Under the pieces are notes generated by a model that was given only the letters and a program-made list of their open reading frames with translations, was not told the DNA's origin and ran no database searches. A stretch of DNA of 64,000 nucleotides, from positions 1,314,805,046 through 1,314,869,045 of the forward strand of contig CM068367.1 in the NCBI GenBank assembly GCA_034769895.1, written 5' to 3'. The translations under genes were made by a program, and so were the position numbers. Shown here in pieces: positions 28,291 to 39,949 of the stretch (position 1 is the first letter of the stretch; each line of letters opens with the position of its first letter). Source of the stretch: Magicicada septendecula (Eukaryota > Arthropoda > Insecta > Hemiptera > Cicadidae).

Positions 28291-28955
28291 CAATATTATT
28301 GGCCGGACTGTTAAGCCGTCGTCTAGAGTATGTTGATAGACGTTTCGACTTTACCATCGGGGTCATCATCATTTTTGGTGAGGCCGAAGCGTGTGTCAAC
28401 ATAGACTCTAGACCAGGTGTGGAGAATATGTCCGAACGCGCGAACGTGGTTCGGGGAAACTTTGGGCTGCCTGGGGAAATTTCGGTAAAATTTTTATCAG
28501 TCACGAAAAATAGAAATCACGACGAAAATATCAACTGATGTATTCACATCATTTTTACAATTGTTAACTAGAATCTTTAAAATAAGTTTTGAAAAGAAAC
28601 ATCCATCCCAATGGAAACAAAGATAGCAACTTCATTCCTCGCCAGCAATGACTCATAGAATCAAGTTGCGACAGACAAGGGACGGAGCGATAAGGTGGAC
28701 TACATTATTAATGTATTTTTTGTTCATAAGATAATGTTTCGAGTAAATTAACTGTCTGCAATCTGTATTTTTATTACTTCTCTTTTTATTTATTATTTAT
28801 CACGTATAATAAATTGGTTGGGAAAACATAATAAAGTATCCCGTTAGTTTTGGGGAAATTTCCTATCGAGAAAATTGTGTTCGGGGGAAATTTCAGGGAT
28901 GTGAACATTTTCTACAACTCTAGACCACGGCCTAACAGCCCAAGCAGTAATGTTT
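28291..28955. mobile_element. Foldback or MITE-like element with nested inverted arms
   Basis: The left arm (28291..28350: ATTATTGGCCGGACTGTTAA, then GTCTAGAGTATGTTGATAGA) is inverted twice: once close by (28381..28425, GTCAACATAGACTCTAGACC) and once distally (28918..28955, CTCTAGACCACGGCCTAACA). The total span is about 665 bp. No transposase frame and no clear target duplication. Confidence 0.55.
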
Positions 28956-29576
28956 CCAACCATGATATATACTGTAGCTGTAGTTATAAAACGCCGTCTT
29001 CCTTGTCAACTTGCGCCGTGTATTCCTTGGCAACTTTTCAGGCATCCCTAGTTTATCAATTAAATTATATGAGGTTCAAGTTTTAATGTCTCTGTATCTC
29101 CATAAGTATTAACGTAGACGTCAAAGTAATATTTTGACCAGTTACCGCTTTTAGAGTACAGTGTAAGCCACTTGGCACAACGATGTAAGTTGTCGACCGA
29201 TATCCAGTGTGTCACCTGTTGCTGTCCAAGTGTTGGAATTTTACGATTACATAACAGTAACAATGCTATAAATCTGACGCACATTTGTTGTCCAGTCGCA
29301 GAAACACCATTACCCTACTTTGTTACGTGATAAACGCTACTTTATGTTTTAATAACTGTCATAATATTTCTAAACAGACGCTATAAGTCTGCCGTTATGT
29401 AACCGTATACAGAACTTACGAGATCTGCGTTTTCCAATCAGCACAGTATCTCGTTACTGGGCATTCGTCACTGTTTTGCAGTTAACTATTTGCAGTTGTT
29501 GTTGCAGTTTTCGTGTTATATGTTTTAGCAACTTGTTAATCTGATTTATAATCTTCTATTACAGTATTATTTCCCG
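28956..29576. other. Unassigned sequence
   Basis: Nothing recognised. Confidence 0.35.
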
Positions 29577-30650
29577 TCGATCAAGCTAAAGGGTAGGGCA
29601 ATGAGAACACAACAAATTGTGTTAGCCTCGTGTTCGGTTACTATGGCAACAATAAATAAACAAATGGTTTTATATCCTCAAACTATGCCATTTTAATAAT
29701 CATGGCTCAATGGCGAATTGAACATCGTGCGTTTGCTGTAGACACGTTTTTTAAAAGTAATGAATCCTGTATAACAACACAAAGACTGTTCAGAAATCAT
29801 TTCAACATTGGGAGACATGGAAGAGTTCCAGATAGCTCAACAATATCGAAATGGGTAAGAACGTTTAAAACAACTGTCTCGACACATGAAACAATTAGAG
29901 GAAGTGTAAAAAGAGTGTCCACGCCAGAAAATGTGGAACGGTAATATCTGCTGTCAAGCGTAGTCTAAAAAGGTCTGCCAGGAAGTATCCTACGGCACTG
30001 CAGATTTCCAGTACGACTCTCCGGAGGATTCAAGATCTTCATTTCCATTCATACAAAAATCAAGTGGCCCAAAAACTTTTTGAACGTGATTACACTAAAA
30101 GAGTTGATTTTTGTAATGAAACATTGCTATACCTCATGCTGTACCTCTTCATAGCCAGTGAGTCACTTTTTGGTATGGAGTTCCCTCCTTTCATGTTTCT
30201 GGATCGTATTTCTTTTAAAACGATAATGGAAATTCAGTTGGTGTGAACTCATACCGATATGTGCAAATGTGAACAACTTTTTTCATCCTTTGTTAAATGA
30301 TCTACGGACTGATACTTTGACTCGGTCTGGTTCCAGCAAGACGGAGCTACCGCACACAAAACACAACGGGTGTGTTGAGGCCTGTATTCGAAGATAGATT
30401 GATCTCAAGATTTGATGTAATACCCTTACCAGCGCCATCTCCAGACCTGTCTGCGTGAGATTTTTTTTGGGGGGGGAATGAATATTTTAAATCTGAAGTT
30501 TAAGATTTTCCAGTCACAACCACGTGATTTAAATCAACTCACACAGCGAGTCATCGAAGAAATTCGGGCAGTTCTTGTGTATGGATTAGACACATTCGTC
30601 TTTCACTGTTTTGCATAATTCGCCAACTAGGCCTAACACTTATTCTGATC
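29577..30650 (+). mobile_element. Decayed Tc1/mariner relative with DUF4817 N-terminal domain
   Basis: From ATG 29702 the frame gives MAQWRIEHRAFAVDTFFKSN, ESCITTQRLFRNHFNIGRHG and RVPDSSTISKWVRTFKTTVS, the helix-turn-helix domain (DUF4817) found at the N-terminus of a very common insect transposase group. Further along in other frames are KYPTALQIS, IQDLHFHSYKNQVAQKLFER, WFQQDGATAH (second catalytic Asp) and PAPSPDLSA (third-Asp region, where DFF follows). The first frame stops after 80 codons and several more stops and shifts follow, so the copy is inactive. Terminal inverted repeats were not identified, so the ends are approximate. Confidence 0.8.
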
Positions 30651-32744
30651 TTTGGCATTAGTTGTGTAAACTAAGTTTCGCTTTGATGTTTGCGCGCTCA
30701 GCTGGGTAGAAGCAGTTGATAGTAGCATAGCAGCAGCAGTAGTAGTAGTAGTAGTGGTGCTGTGTCGGAACGTCAAAGAAATCTAGCGACAATCAGTGGG
30801 CAGATAGAACACACCTAGCTAGTGAGGGCGTTGTCTTTGCTCATTACCGGAGAGAGAGGAAGACAAACCTAGGCAAAGCTGCTGAACTACACGCACGCAA
30901 TTTGCCCCGACAAAGGACATGACATTCGTGAAGAAATTTGTTTGTACCGTAAAAAGTATGGGTGTGTGCGTGTGAAGTGTGAATGTGTGGCAACGAACCC
31001 ACCCACCCGTGTGTTGTGTTGTTACATCTGGCCGGCTTTGTTGTAGTAGCAGAAATTTGCAAATCAGTACAAGCGATAAGCGTATTACCGCCGCGGCAAA
31101 TGCTGAACGTGTAAGCGCGTTAGCTGGCACGTAATCTACCGTGAATTACATTTTATTCATTCTGGAATTAAGATAATAATAACAATAATAATAATAATAA
31201 TAACAACACGAAAGGAATGTGTGCAAAAGAAACTTTCTCTTTTTACTGCCGGGCCCCTTTCTGCCTGAAATGGAGGATTTTTGTGCCTTTAAGTACTGTG
31301 GGGTTACGTAATATATGCGCGAACGTAGATACTTAAAAATTATTCTTTTTTTAATCGTAAATGGAGAGAAACGTTTTCGTATTTTTCTCCCCCCCCCCCC
31401 GTTACACTCTCTTTTCCTTTCTTCCATCCTCTGTCTGACATACATCCACTTATATCATATTTTGACACCAATGAAAAGAAACCAAATTACAATAATAACA
31501 AACAGATAAATCACACGGTCTTCTTCTTCTTCATTCCACTGAATGGACTTCAAATAATATCGGACTTTCGGATTTTCGTCTCTTTTACGAACTGGCTTGT
31601 AGCTCAGAGCTAGTTTTAGAAATAAACCTCAGCAGCTCCCCACAAACTCGACTCAACGTGGATTTGAGAATATTGCGAGTTTTACGGAAGTTGAATGCAT
31701 AAGAGTAGATGATAGTTCATAACACGTGGTCTATGCTGTAGACTAATTTACTTTATTAGCAGATTTTAATACAACATGATCAAAAAAGAACACAGTTTAA
31801 TATGAAATAATTTGTACAGAAATAGATACCTCTAAATTTATTTCTTTTATAAAATTACTACATGTACACACGTGTTTTCTGAGAGAAAATCTGGTGGTGC
31901 TTAATTGTTTCTCACATTTAAGTCTGCGTCGGGCTGCTTCGTCACTTAAACGAAGCAGGAATATAATTTGTATTGATGATGCGCACTCTGCTGCCTGAAG
32001 TAACCCAATGCTTCCTCTACAGCTTTTAGTCTTTCTTTGTGACTCACCTTTTAAACGCTGGCATTTTCCACCTCTTAGCCTTTGATTGCTCTTCTTCATT
32101 CTAGTCCTTTCGTTGTACCACTGTTTTAAATTTTCTCACCAGCCTCTCCACTGCACTGATTTCGCCAGATCCATCTTGCTTCGTCCTCCAGCGTCCTCAT
32201 TCGCCAGCGTCACCATTAGTAGCTTCGTCACACCGTGGGAAACCTTTCCATCAGATCCAGTGTCCTAAAATCGTCTCCCTCCCTCCTCCCTCCCTCTGAA
32301 AACTACTTTGGAGACCTGAACTATAGTATACATGTCTGTTGGTATTTACAACCCCGAACGAGCTGTACAATGAAGGAGTACAAAATTAGTGTAATACATT
32401 TTTAAAGAAAGTGACGAGTTTTACGGACTAAGGAGAATTGAGTTTTTGAGAGCCAACTGTAGTAGTATAGACCTTTATACGGAAATATAAGATTTGAGTA
32501 TGGGCACAATGAAGACTAGGTAGTACCATGATAGACAACATTCAAGATTGCGCAAAACGTGAAGTGAAGAGGATCAATATCGCACGATCTTCAAAAGCAA
32601 AAACAAAACACATCTGAATGACTTCGCTGTTGAAGCACACGGATAATCTACAGTAGTTTAGTTCTTGTAACTGTGAATCATGTATTTTATTAGTATGCAT
32701 TCATTTAGTTTCATACTTTCGTCTCCACCTAATCTGACTTTTCA
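30651..32744. other. Unassigned sequence
   Basis: Contains a short (AGT)n run near 30737, (AAT)n near 31180..31205 and poly-C near 31387. The region 30660..31130 is somewhat richer in CpG. No coding or RNA gene supported. Confidence 0.35.
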
Positions 32745-32749
32745 GTCAT

Positions 32750-33390
32750 TATCATCATCATCATCATCATCATCAGGGGCGCTACAACCTTGGGTGGGTC
32801 CTGGCCTGCTGGAGGAGACTTCGCCAACGGTCTCTGTCCGATGCAAACATCCTCCAATTGCGGATCCCTCCCTTTTCTGCATCCTACTTCATTCCATCTT
32901 GCCACCTCAGCTTTGGTCTTGCCACTTTCCTTCATCTGGGTCATACAGGAAGAGGCACTTTACAGGGTCCTGGGGGGGGGGGGCTATCCTGACAACATGA
33001 CCTGCAAATCTAAGCGGTCCTATTTTTACCTTCTTTATTATGGTCGTATCGCGTAGCAGGTTGTATAAGTCTTCATTAGTTCTTTTTCGCCAGACACTTC
33101 CTTCCTTTACTAGCCCACATGTTCGTCCCAGTATTTCCCTCTGACATGTTCCCAGGCATTCTCAGCGCTTCTTCTCAGAACCCATGTCTCCGAAGCATAC
33201 AGTAGCACTGGGACAACCAGTGTCTTGTATACGAGGTTCTTTGTTGCCCTTTACAGCAAGTCGAACTAAAATTTCCTTTGTAAGCTGAAGTAAGCCCTGT
33301 TAGCAAGAACAAGTCTTCTTTGGATCTCCTCTTCCATATAATTTTCATCGGTCGTAAGTGAACTCAGGAAAAAAATGTCATCATCTGAAT
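32750..33390 (-). mobile_element. LINE 3' part, (GAT)n tail, minus strand
   Basis: On the minus strand: REILGRTCGLVKEGSVWRKR, TNEDLYNLLRD, KVKIGPLRFAGHVVRI, then MTQMKESGKTKAEVARWNEV and KVVAPLMMMM. The (ATC)n run at 32751..32775 is its 3' tail. This is the C-terminal region of an insect LINE reverse transcriptase, split by frame changes. Confidence 0.7.
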
Positions 33391-33717
33391 TTTCATTCAA
33401 TCATCAGAAATAAGACGATTACAAACGTTTTCAAAGTGTTCTTATGGAAAATCTTGACGTTTAAACGGAGTGATAAAATGAGGTTTGGAAAGATTGTTAT
33501 AAAAAACCTGTGACAAAATAATGACGAGGCTTCGATGAGACACGAAATAGACGTGCATACTCGCATGATAGGTTCATAAAACTGAAAGGGAAGACAAAGT
33601 TTTAGTACATAAACCACATTGTGGGATGTGTAAAGAATGCTGAAGAGAAAACATTAGCAGAAAGGCAGACAAAGCTGACAGATCGCCTCAAAATAAGGCG
33701 TTGATAAAAAATATATA

Positions 33718-33805
33718 TCTTCTTCTTCTTCTTCTTCTTCTTCTTCTTCTTCTTCTTCTTCTTCTTCTTCTTCTTCTTCTTCTTCTTCTTCTTCTTCTTC
33801 TTCCT
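33718..33805. repeat. (CTT)n microsatellite
   Basis: About 29 TTC/CTT units. The poly-Lys and poly-Glu frames on the minus strand come from the repeat. Confidence 0.97.
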
Positions 33806-34169
33806 CTTCTGTACCTTTAATTTCGCTTTTAAGGAAAAAACTTTTTTCAATGTCTCTTACGGTTTTTATGTACATCGCAATTTTAATATTGATTCTCGCT
33901 GTAAACAGAATGCTTTCTTCTTATTAATTGTTTTATTTCTTGCATTCGTAAAACAGTCTTGGTCATCTTCTTTTTTCATACCTATGCACGTCAAAAGTAT
34001 GTATCTTTCAAGGTCTTCTTCTTGATGAGATATACTTTATTCTCATGCGTTCCCATTCTGTTTTTCTTTGCTGTTAGATTATTGTTGTTAAAATGTTTAA
34101 AAATATTGCTTAAACGTCAATAAAGTTTGAAAACAATTGGTTTTCTAATAGTGTACACGATTGTATTTC

Positions 34170-34660
34170 AGGATAAATGTGCTGTAAGTGTTGGCTCGTT
34201 AATCACCTACAATCAGGCGCACAAAGGGAATCGGTTTCTCCTTAAAGGCATGCACAGGCACAAGGTATCGTTAACTAGCCGGTAGTTTTTAATAGGCCGA
34301 GCCAGCGAGTGCTTACCGTGTTGCGCGAATACGATAATCGTTTCCAACATTACTCATCTGCGAACCGGAGCTATTGAGATAAGGAAAGCAGTATTATCCG
34401 GCAGCAGCAGCAAATGACAATAATCAGTGAGCTCGTAATACGCCGCCCACGTGTGTGGTGCTAGAACCGTTTAACCGCCGCATTAAATTAGAATCTATTA
34501 AGTGAAATGCTGTGCCGCCAGCCGCCACCGGCGTTCCGCTTTGGAAATTACGACTTTCCCATTGGTTTCACTTGTCACATTCGACAATTGACCGGCGTAA
34601 TAAGTAGCTTTACTTCTATGTTGTTCTCCTCCCCTGGAGATCAAAACCACCGGCGACCAA
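34170..34660. promoter_or_regulatory. Candidate intronic regulatory block
   Basis: About 490 bp with balanced base composition, no repeat ends and little low-complexity sequence, in an otherwise AT-rich intron. It carries several CpG-containing words (GTGTTGCGCGAATACGATAA, CCGCCAGCCGCCACC). The 74-codon frame within has no recognised domain. The call rests on composition only; an unrecognised old repeat is possible. Confidence 0.25.
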
Positions 34661-36119
34661 AACCAACTTTACTACTATGCTTACGCGTAATTCGTAACTA
34701 TTTAAAACTTTGTTCAGGGTTTTTTTTTTAATGGGCGTTTTAATCAAACCAGGAAGTCAAGCTGATGTACTACTCAATACTGCCGCATTAAAAATCTAAA
34801 AGTGATAAACAAGCGGATCCCAGCGACTGAGCTTGTCAGCATAGATTTATAAGCACTTCAAGAGCACGTTCACTCCTTTTGCCTACTACATAATGTTACT
34901 CCCATGTTAATAACTCTTTTAACGAGCACAAAGGCTAGAAGCGTAATATTAAAATAATTTATTTACTATATTAGCATCGTCCTTTGTTATTACAATGCTG
35001 TTAAGGAATAATAAACGTTAAATGATACCGCTTATAAAAAGTTTTGATCCGTATGTAGATAAGAGTATATAATCTTAAAAAAACCTCTGCTCAACAGTTC
35101 GTAAAGAACCAAGGCATACCGCGCGGCTTTTGTATTTAGTGGGACGGTCGCATGGCTAGTACAACACGTTACCAGCCGCTAGTTGCAGTATTCACAGCCA
35201 GGAGGCGCTGCTGTTATCTCACCACTACTCAATTTTGCCTCACGACGCTGAGTGCACGCCGTACTGAGCCTACCCCGGGAATATGTACATATGATATTCT
35301 AAATTAATGATTGTGTGTATACGATTCACGAGCACAAGATGTGCACAAAGATATATTCATGCACATTACTCTTATTGAAGAGATTCAGGAAATTTCTTTC
35401 ATATCTTGTTGATTATGTACACATTACAACTTCTTGATGGAGGGATAGATGGTCACGGACTCACACGGCGCTTACTAACTGGGCTCAATTCAACATCTAG
35501 GCAACATCAACTCCCACACTTCACTACTGGGAGCAAACAATATGGTTGTCTCTTTTGACCGGAGGGCCCCGTGTAATAAACAATAACCAACCACACGAGG
35601 CACACAATAAACCATAATAGTTTTATGTAAACTCGACTTGATTGGATGAATATAATGAAAACTGCATGGCCCTTAAATACGAATGCTTCAGGCTTAATGA
35701 TGAAATGGGCCCTAAACCTGATGATGGTGGTGATACTTTTATATGTGGTACTCCTCGCTAGTAAAAATTTTAACTAAGTAACGCATATAAACAGTCTTGT
35801 GTGTGTGCGTGCGTGTGTGTAAAAAATATTTTGTTTTTACTAATTCGACTGCTTGGATTTTTTCATGCTCTTTTTGTTTCTACACCCTTCTTTTTCGACG
35901 TCTTCTTCAGGAGTGCTACGTTATTTTATCGAGCGGGGTCTTGATTATCTTCTGGTCGGCCCACTTTCGGCAGTTTTGTTGTGACGGTCTTTCCTGTCGA
36001 CTGCCGGTGTGTAGCTGTACCTCCCTACCTCTTAATAATTAAAGAACATGTGTTTTCTGCAATGACTTTCACGTCAGAAATCTGGAGAGTGAATACGGTA
36101 AAGATATAAAAACTATGAA
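34661..36119. other. Unassigned sequence
   Basis: A GC-richer segment at 35105..35280 (GGCATACCGCGCGGC ... GGAGGCGCTGCTGTTATCTC) may be a repeat terminus. A short GT-rich run lies near 35800. No gene supported. Confidence 0.35.
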
Positions 36120-36262
36120 CCACTTATCCTGAGGATCAATTGCCGAAAGCGGTACTGAACTATAAAGCCATTAGTAGAAGAGATGTGAGTCGTCCGAGGA
36201 TGAGATGGGTGCCGGAACAGGTTTATATAACCTAATCCTTGAAGAGGAGAAGAAGAAGATAT
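36120..36262 (+). mobile_element. LINE 3' end
   Basis: The + strand reads LPKAVLNYKAISRRDVSRPR and RMRWVPEQV, then an (AGA)n tail. It is the same 3' region as the LINE at 4150 (GKRDVGRPRRRWVPEQV). The LTR element begins 20 bp after the tail. Confidence 0.7.
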
Positions 36263-36281
36263 TATCTTAAAACTGATAATT

Positions 36282-38472
36282 TATAACACAAAAAAAAAAT
36301 TTCGAAAAGTTTTATTCTATAATTTGCAGTAAGGAATGTCGCTGAAAGCAATAACGAAGGGTGTATGTGTGGAAAACATATTTTGTAAGGGACAAAAGGG
36401 GAACGAGCAAGCAAGCTGTAGTGACGGACAGGTCATAAATTTCGTAGGCAGCTGCGACGCGTACCCTGTTAACAGAGTTCACTGCTCCGGGTACGTAGAA
36501 CACCAGTTTTTTGTGAAAACACATTGATTCCATAGAAAACTACATACAATGTGTACAGAGCCATTAAAGGAGAAAAGGCTTAACAATGGTCAAACATACA
36601 TGTGTACGCCAGCTGTCAGGAGAAAGCGACGAAGGGTGGATTGATTTGAAGGACTCCAGCGGTCGATGACAGGGTTTTGACCTTACTTGGAAACGAAAGC
36701 GCAGAGAGTACGTCCAAACTCAAGGATGGGGTGTTGCCTGGCAATTAAAAGAAAAAACCAACTTTCAAAGAAGGGTAGGCGAGGCCCTTGAACAACAATA
36801 GATAATAACGGCAGAGCGACGAAGATGAGAAACAATGAAAATGGAAGAGAAACTCAGAGTTGTCACTGAAGACTTTAAAAAAAAAAACGACAGATACAAT
36901 TTATTGCTGCGTTGGCTGGAAATGTCGACGACCTCAAAATATGAAGCAAGGGAAGAAGCTGGTGGGGAACCAGAAGCCCTATCAGAGAACGCCTTTGAAA
37001 AAATAGGTGGTATTTGGACTTGGAGGGAAAAATATGAAACCAATAAGGACACGGCGTCGTTGGAATCAGAAGTCTGGTGGGAGATTTGTTAAGGAAAATA
37101 TAGGAAGGGGTTCTAACTAAAATACGGACGCGAGAGGAGTTCTAACTAAATTTCGGACGAGAGAGGAGTGAAGTCCGTGACGGGAGAAATTAGCGTTTTA
37201 TCGAACTTAGAATAATTCGATACACAGTGTGAGAAGGTAGTTTTCAAACTTATAACAAAAATTAATACAGTCATTACAAGCAAACGAACTATGAAGTAGA
37301 GTCACACTATTAGCCTACCAGTGAACATTAACTGAAACAAATAGTTATCAGACAATAATGTAATTTCAGTGTATAAAAACACTTTATAACAATAACTTTT
37401 AAGAACGATTAACAACACAAATTACATTCATGAACACTTAATAACCAGACATACCGCAACAAAGGTGCGTAATAATAATTCAGATTTGAAATAATTTACG
37501 ATGTCGGTGTACAACGCTAACTTTTATTCATAAATTATAATCCGAATGCGTGGAGTTGGTGAGTGAAGTGTCTGTGAGTGACATCGTGGAATTCATCCAG
37601 TGCCATCTATCATCTGGAGGTGTTATCTGCACGATTCTAGAACGATCGACATGGGGGAATCATCACCGCAACTACCGAGTGATTGGATATTCGAATACCA
37701 AGTATAGTAAAACATGTCTTAATTAATTTAGATCCACTGTCTGTCATCTCAAAGAATCCACACACAATAAAATTCAATAAAGTAATCGTAAGGGAATTAA
37801 AGAAATCGATTCTAAAGTTTGCGTAGAAGTAAAAATTATCATTGTTTATCAGTTTGGAGTAATGTTTATTTCCAAGTTCTAAATGAATCCGTAATTACAA
37901 AATATAGTAACAGCTTAAGAGATATTCATATTAAGAATTCATAAGATGAGGCTAAACATTATAATTTACTTAATGTACTAAACGCAATTGATGAATGATC
38001 ATTAATATGCAACCATTAGATTGAGAGTTTGGATAACTAATTTTATTACTGTATTATTTTGATATGTACAATTTAATGAGTATTCAACTTTATTACTGTA
38101 TTATTTTGATATTTACAATTTAATGAGTATTCAATTTTATTAATGTATTATTTTGATAGTTACAATTTAATGAGTATTCAATTTTGTTAATGTATTATTG
38201 TTTGATATTTACGATTCAGCCATGAGTATTAAATTTTGGTAATGTGTTAAATTTATATATTTACAAGTACTAATGAGTACGTAGAATTTTGTGCTATCTT
38301 AATATTTACAAGTAATAGCAAACTAATGTGAATAAATTTAAGAGTTATCAGTAGCAATGAGCATTTATTATTTTTTAACCCTGAGATAAAGAAAATAAAC
38401 ATATAAATTTAATGTTAAATTGGCGTCCACACGCGGGACATTAAATAGATAATAACAAAAATTATTGTTAAA
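36282..38472 (+). repeat. 5' LTR (2191 bp)
   Basis: Unusually long for an insect gypsy-type LTR. It holds about five copies of a 47-bp AT-rich unit (38038..38279, with the word TTTAATGAGTATTC). It also has two short open frames on the + strand (36336..36527 and 36835..37092) that are conserved in the other LTR only because the LTRs are so young; neither is recognised. A second primer-site-like word TGGCGTCCACACGCGGGAC lies at 38421, inside the LTR. Confidence 0.9.
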
Positions 38473-38473
38473 T

Positions 38474-38491
38474 TGGCGCCGCACCGCACGG
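38474..38491 (+). other. Primer-binding site of the LTR element
   Basis: TGGCGCCGCACCGCACGG begins one base inside the LTR boundary. TGGCGCC is the usual start of sites that pair with a tRNA 3' end. The tRNA was not identified. Confidence 0.65.
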
Positions 38492-38611
38492 CTTGATAAA
38501 ATAGTAAGCTAGGGCAGTGACAGACAGTGGCTAGCAATAAGTTTAAAATAAGTACATGTAAGTAGCTTAAGCTATATTATTGTTGTCGTATATCGGTCTC
38601 TAAGTCTCTGA

Positions 38612-39949
38612 ATGATAACCCGAAGTCAAGCTAAAATGGCATCTAGTGGAGAGAATTCAAATGAGTTTGATGTCAATAACCAGATGGGCTATGAGCAGCC
38701 TGAGGACGGAAACGCAATGAATGAAGAAAGCTCCACAACCGGTGCAGGAACTAGGGCCGGGGGACCGCAATCACAGTCGCAGTCATCTGAAGCAAATTTT
38801 CAAATGTTAATGGCATTGATGAAACAACAATTTGAAGAAACAAGAAAGCAAATAGATGAAAGAATTGAAGAATCGGAGAAGAAGAACGAAGAAATGCACA
38901 AGAGAACGGAAGAAAGAATCGCCGAGAAATTAGACGAAAAAATAGAGCTAATGAGAAGAGATTTACGAGGACAAAACCACCAGGTGGGTACTGATTTACA
39001 AAAACAATCAGAAAAATTGGAAGAAAACAAATTAAATGGAAACACTATGGATCAAATTGACACCGAGTGTCAATCATTAACAACTAAAGCATTGTCTGCA
39101 CATCATGCCTCAAGATCAAAAGAAAGCTCTACAATTATTAATGGTAGATATGAAGATGATAAAGACACTTGTACTGTGTTTGTTGGCAACTTACCAAACA
39201 CAATTACAAAAAAGAAAATTATCAAATACTTCAGAAAGTTTGGTACGGTTGTAAATACGAGATTGCGATATGCTGCAGTATCTGATCCACGATTTCCCAA
39301 AAGACGTACTATCATTAAGAAAGAGTTTCATAAAGACAGAACAAATATCCATGCATATGTACGTTTTACTGATGAAAATAGTGCATATCGTGCGTTGGAA
39401 GCAAATGGTAATGTGTATGAGGGTTACCACCTGAGAATTGAGTCAGCTAACACGAAGGCTGAAGAAAAGCAGAGAACTAAAAAGAAAAAATTGAGTACTA
39501 CAATTAATATTACCAGTACTGATAGAAAATTTAGAAGTAGGACTGGGGAAGTACGTAAAAATTTTGAAACCAAACCTGAGATTAAGAAGATGAAAAACCG
39601 TTCTGATGAGTATCAAGGGCGAACTGCGTTAGCACGAAAGAAGAAAAGGATGAAATTTGCTGGACTATTCAAGAATATTGTGAAGATTGGTATGAGAACG
39701 AAAGGAAGATTTCAAGCGATGGAGATGAGATGTCTTAGAAGTCTGGAAAACAAAACATCATTATGTGAGTACGCGGACAGGAAAACGAAAATAATTAAAA
39801 CGCCACAAGCTGTCAAAAAACGTATTTGTAAGAGGGTTGAAAAGAAGAAACGACAAAAAAAACCCAGCGCGTACATAAATAATGGTAATATGACCGGGGA
39901 AAGTTGTCAAAAAAAAGGAGGGAGAGAACCACTTTCAACACTGTCATAA
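38612..39949 (+). CDS. Gag-like coiled coil fused to an RBM34-type RRM
   Basis: A 445-residue frame. Residues 1-10 (MITRSQAKMA) and a long heptad-rich stretch at about 60-145 (KQQFEETRKQIDERIEESEK and following) resemble N-termini of insect gypsy Gag proteins. Residues 187-277 form an RNA-recognition motif: RNP2 VFVGNL at 189-194 and RNP1-like IHAYVRF at 246-252, separated by the long RxxxIKKEFHKDRTN insert. That insert and the flanking words (DKDTCTVFVGNLP, ALEANGNVYEGYHLRIE) are characteristic of RRM1 of nucleolar RBM34/Nop12 proteins. Residues 280-445 are Lys/Arg-rich, as in RBM34 tails, and RBM34's second RRM is not present. No Gag capsid or zinc-knuckle motif is seen. The start is the first ATG after the primer site. 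Likely an RNA-binding fusion made by capture of host sequence; function unknown. Confidence 0.8.
   Translation: MITRSQAKMASSGENSNEFDVNNQMGYEQPEDGNAMNEESSTTGAGTRAGGPQSQSQSSEANFQMLMALMKQQFEETRKQIDERIEESEKKNEEMHKRTEERIAEKLDEKIELMRRDLRGQNHQVGTDLQKQSEKLEENKLNGNTMDQIDTECQSLTTKALSAHHASRSKESSTIINGRYEDDKDTCTVFVGNLPNTITKKKIIKYFRKFGTVVNTRLRYAAVSDPRFPKRRTIIKKEFHKDRTNIHAYVRFTDENSAYRALEANGNVYEGYHLRIESANTKAEEKQRTKKKKLSTTINITSTDRKFRSRTGEVRKNFETKPEIKKMKNRSDEYQGRTALARKKKRMKFAGLFKNIVKIGMRTKGRFQAMEMRCLRSLENKTSLCEYADRKTKIIKTPQAVKKRICKRVEKKKRQKKPSAYINNGNMTGESCQKKGGREPLSTLS

Noticed and set aside
33602-33875. Poly-Lys and poly-Glu frames on the minus strand
   Set aside because: Produced by the (CTT)n microsatellite.
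36336-37092. Short frames within the LTR, repeated at 41951..42708
   Set aside because: Their duplication reflects the young LTR pair and not independent conservation. Not recognised, so not called as genes.
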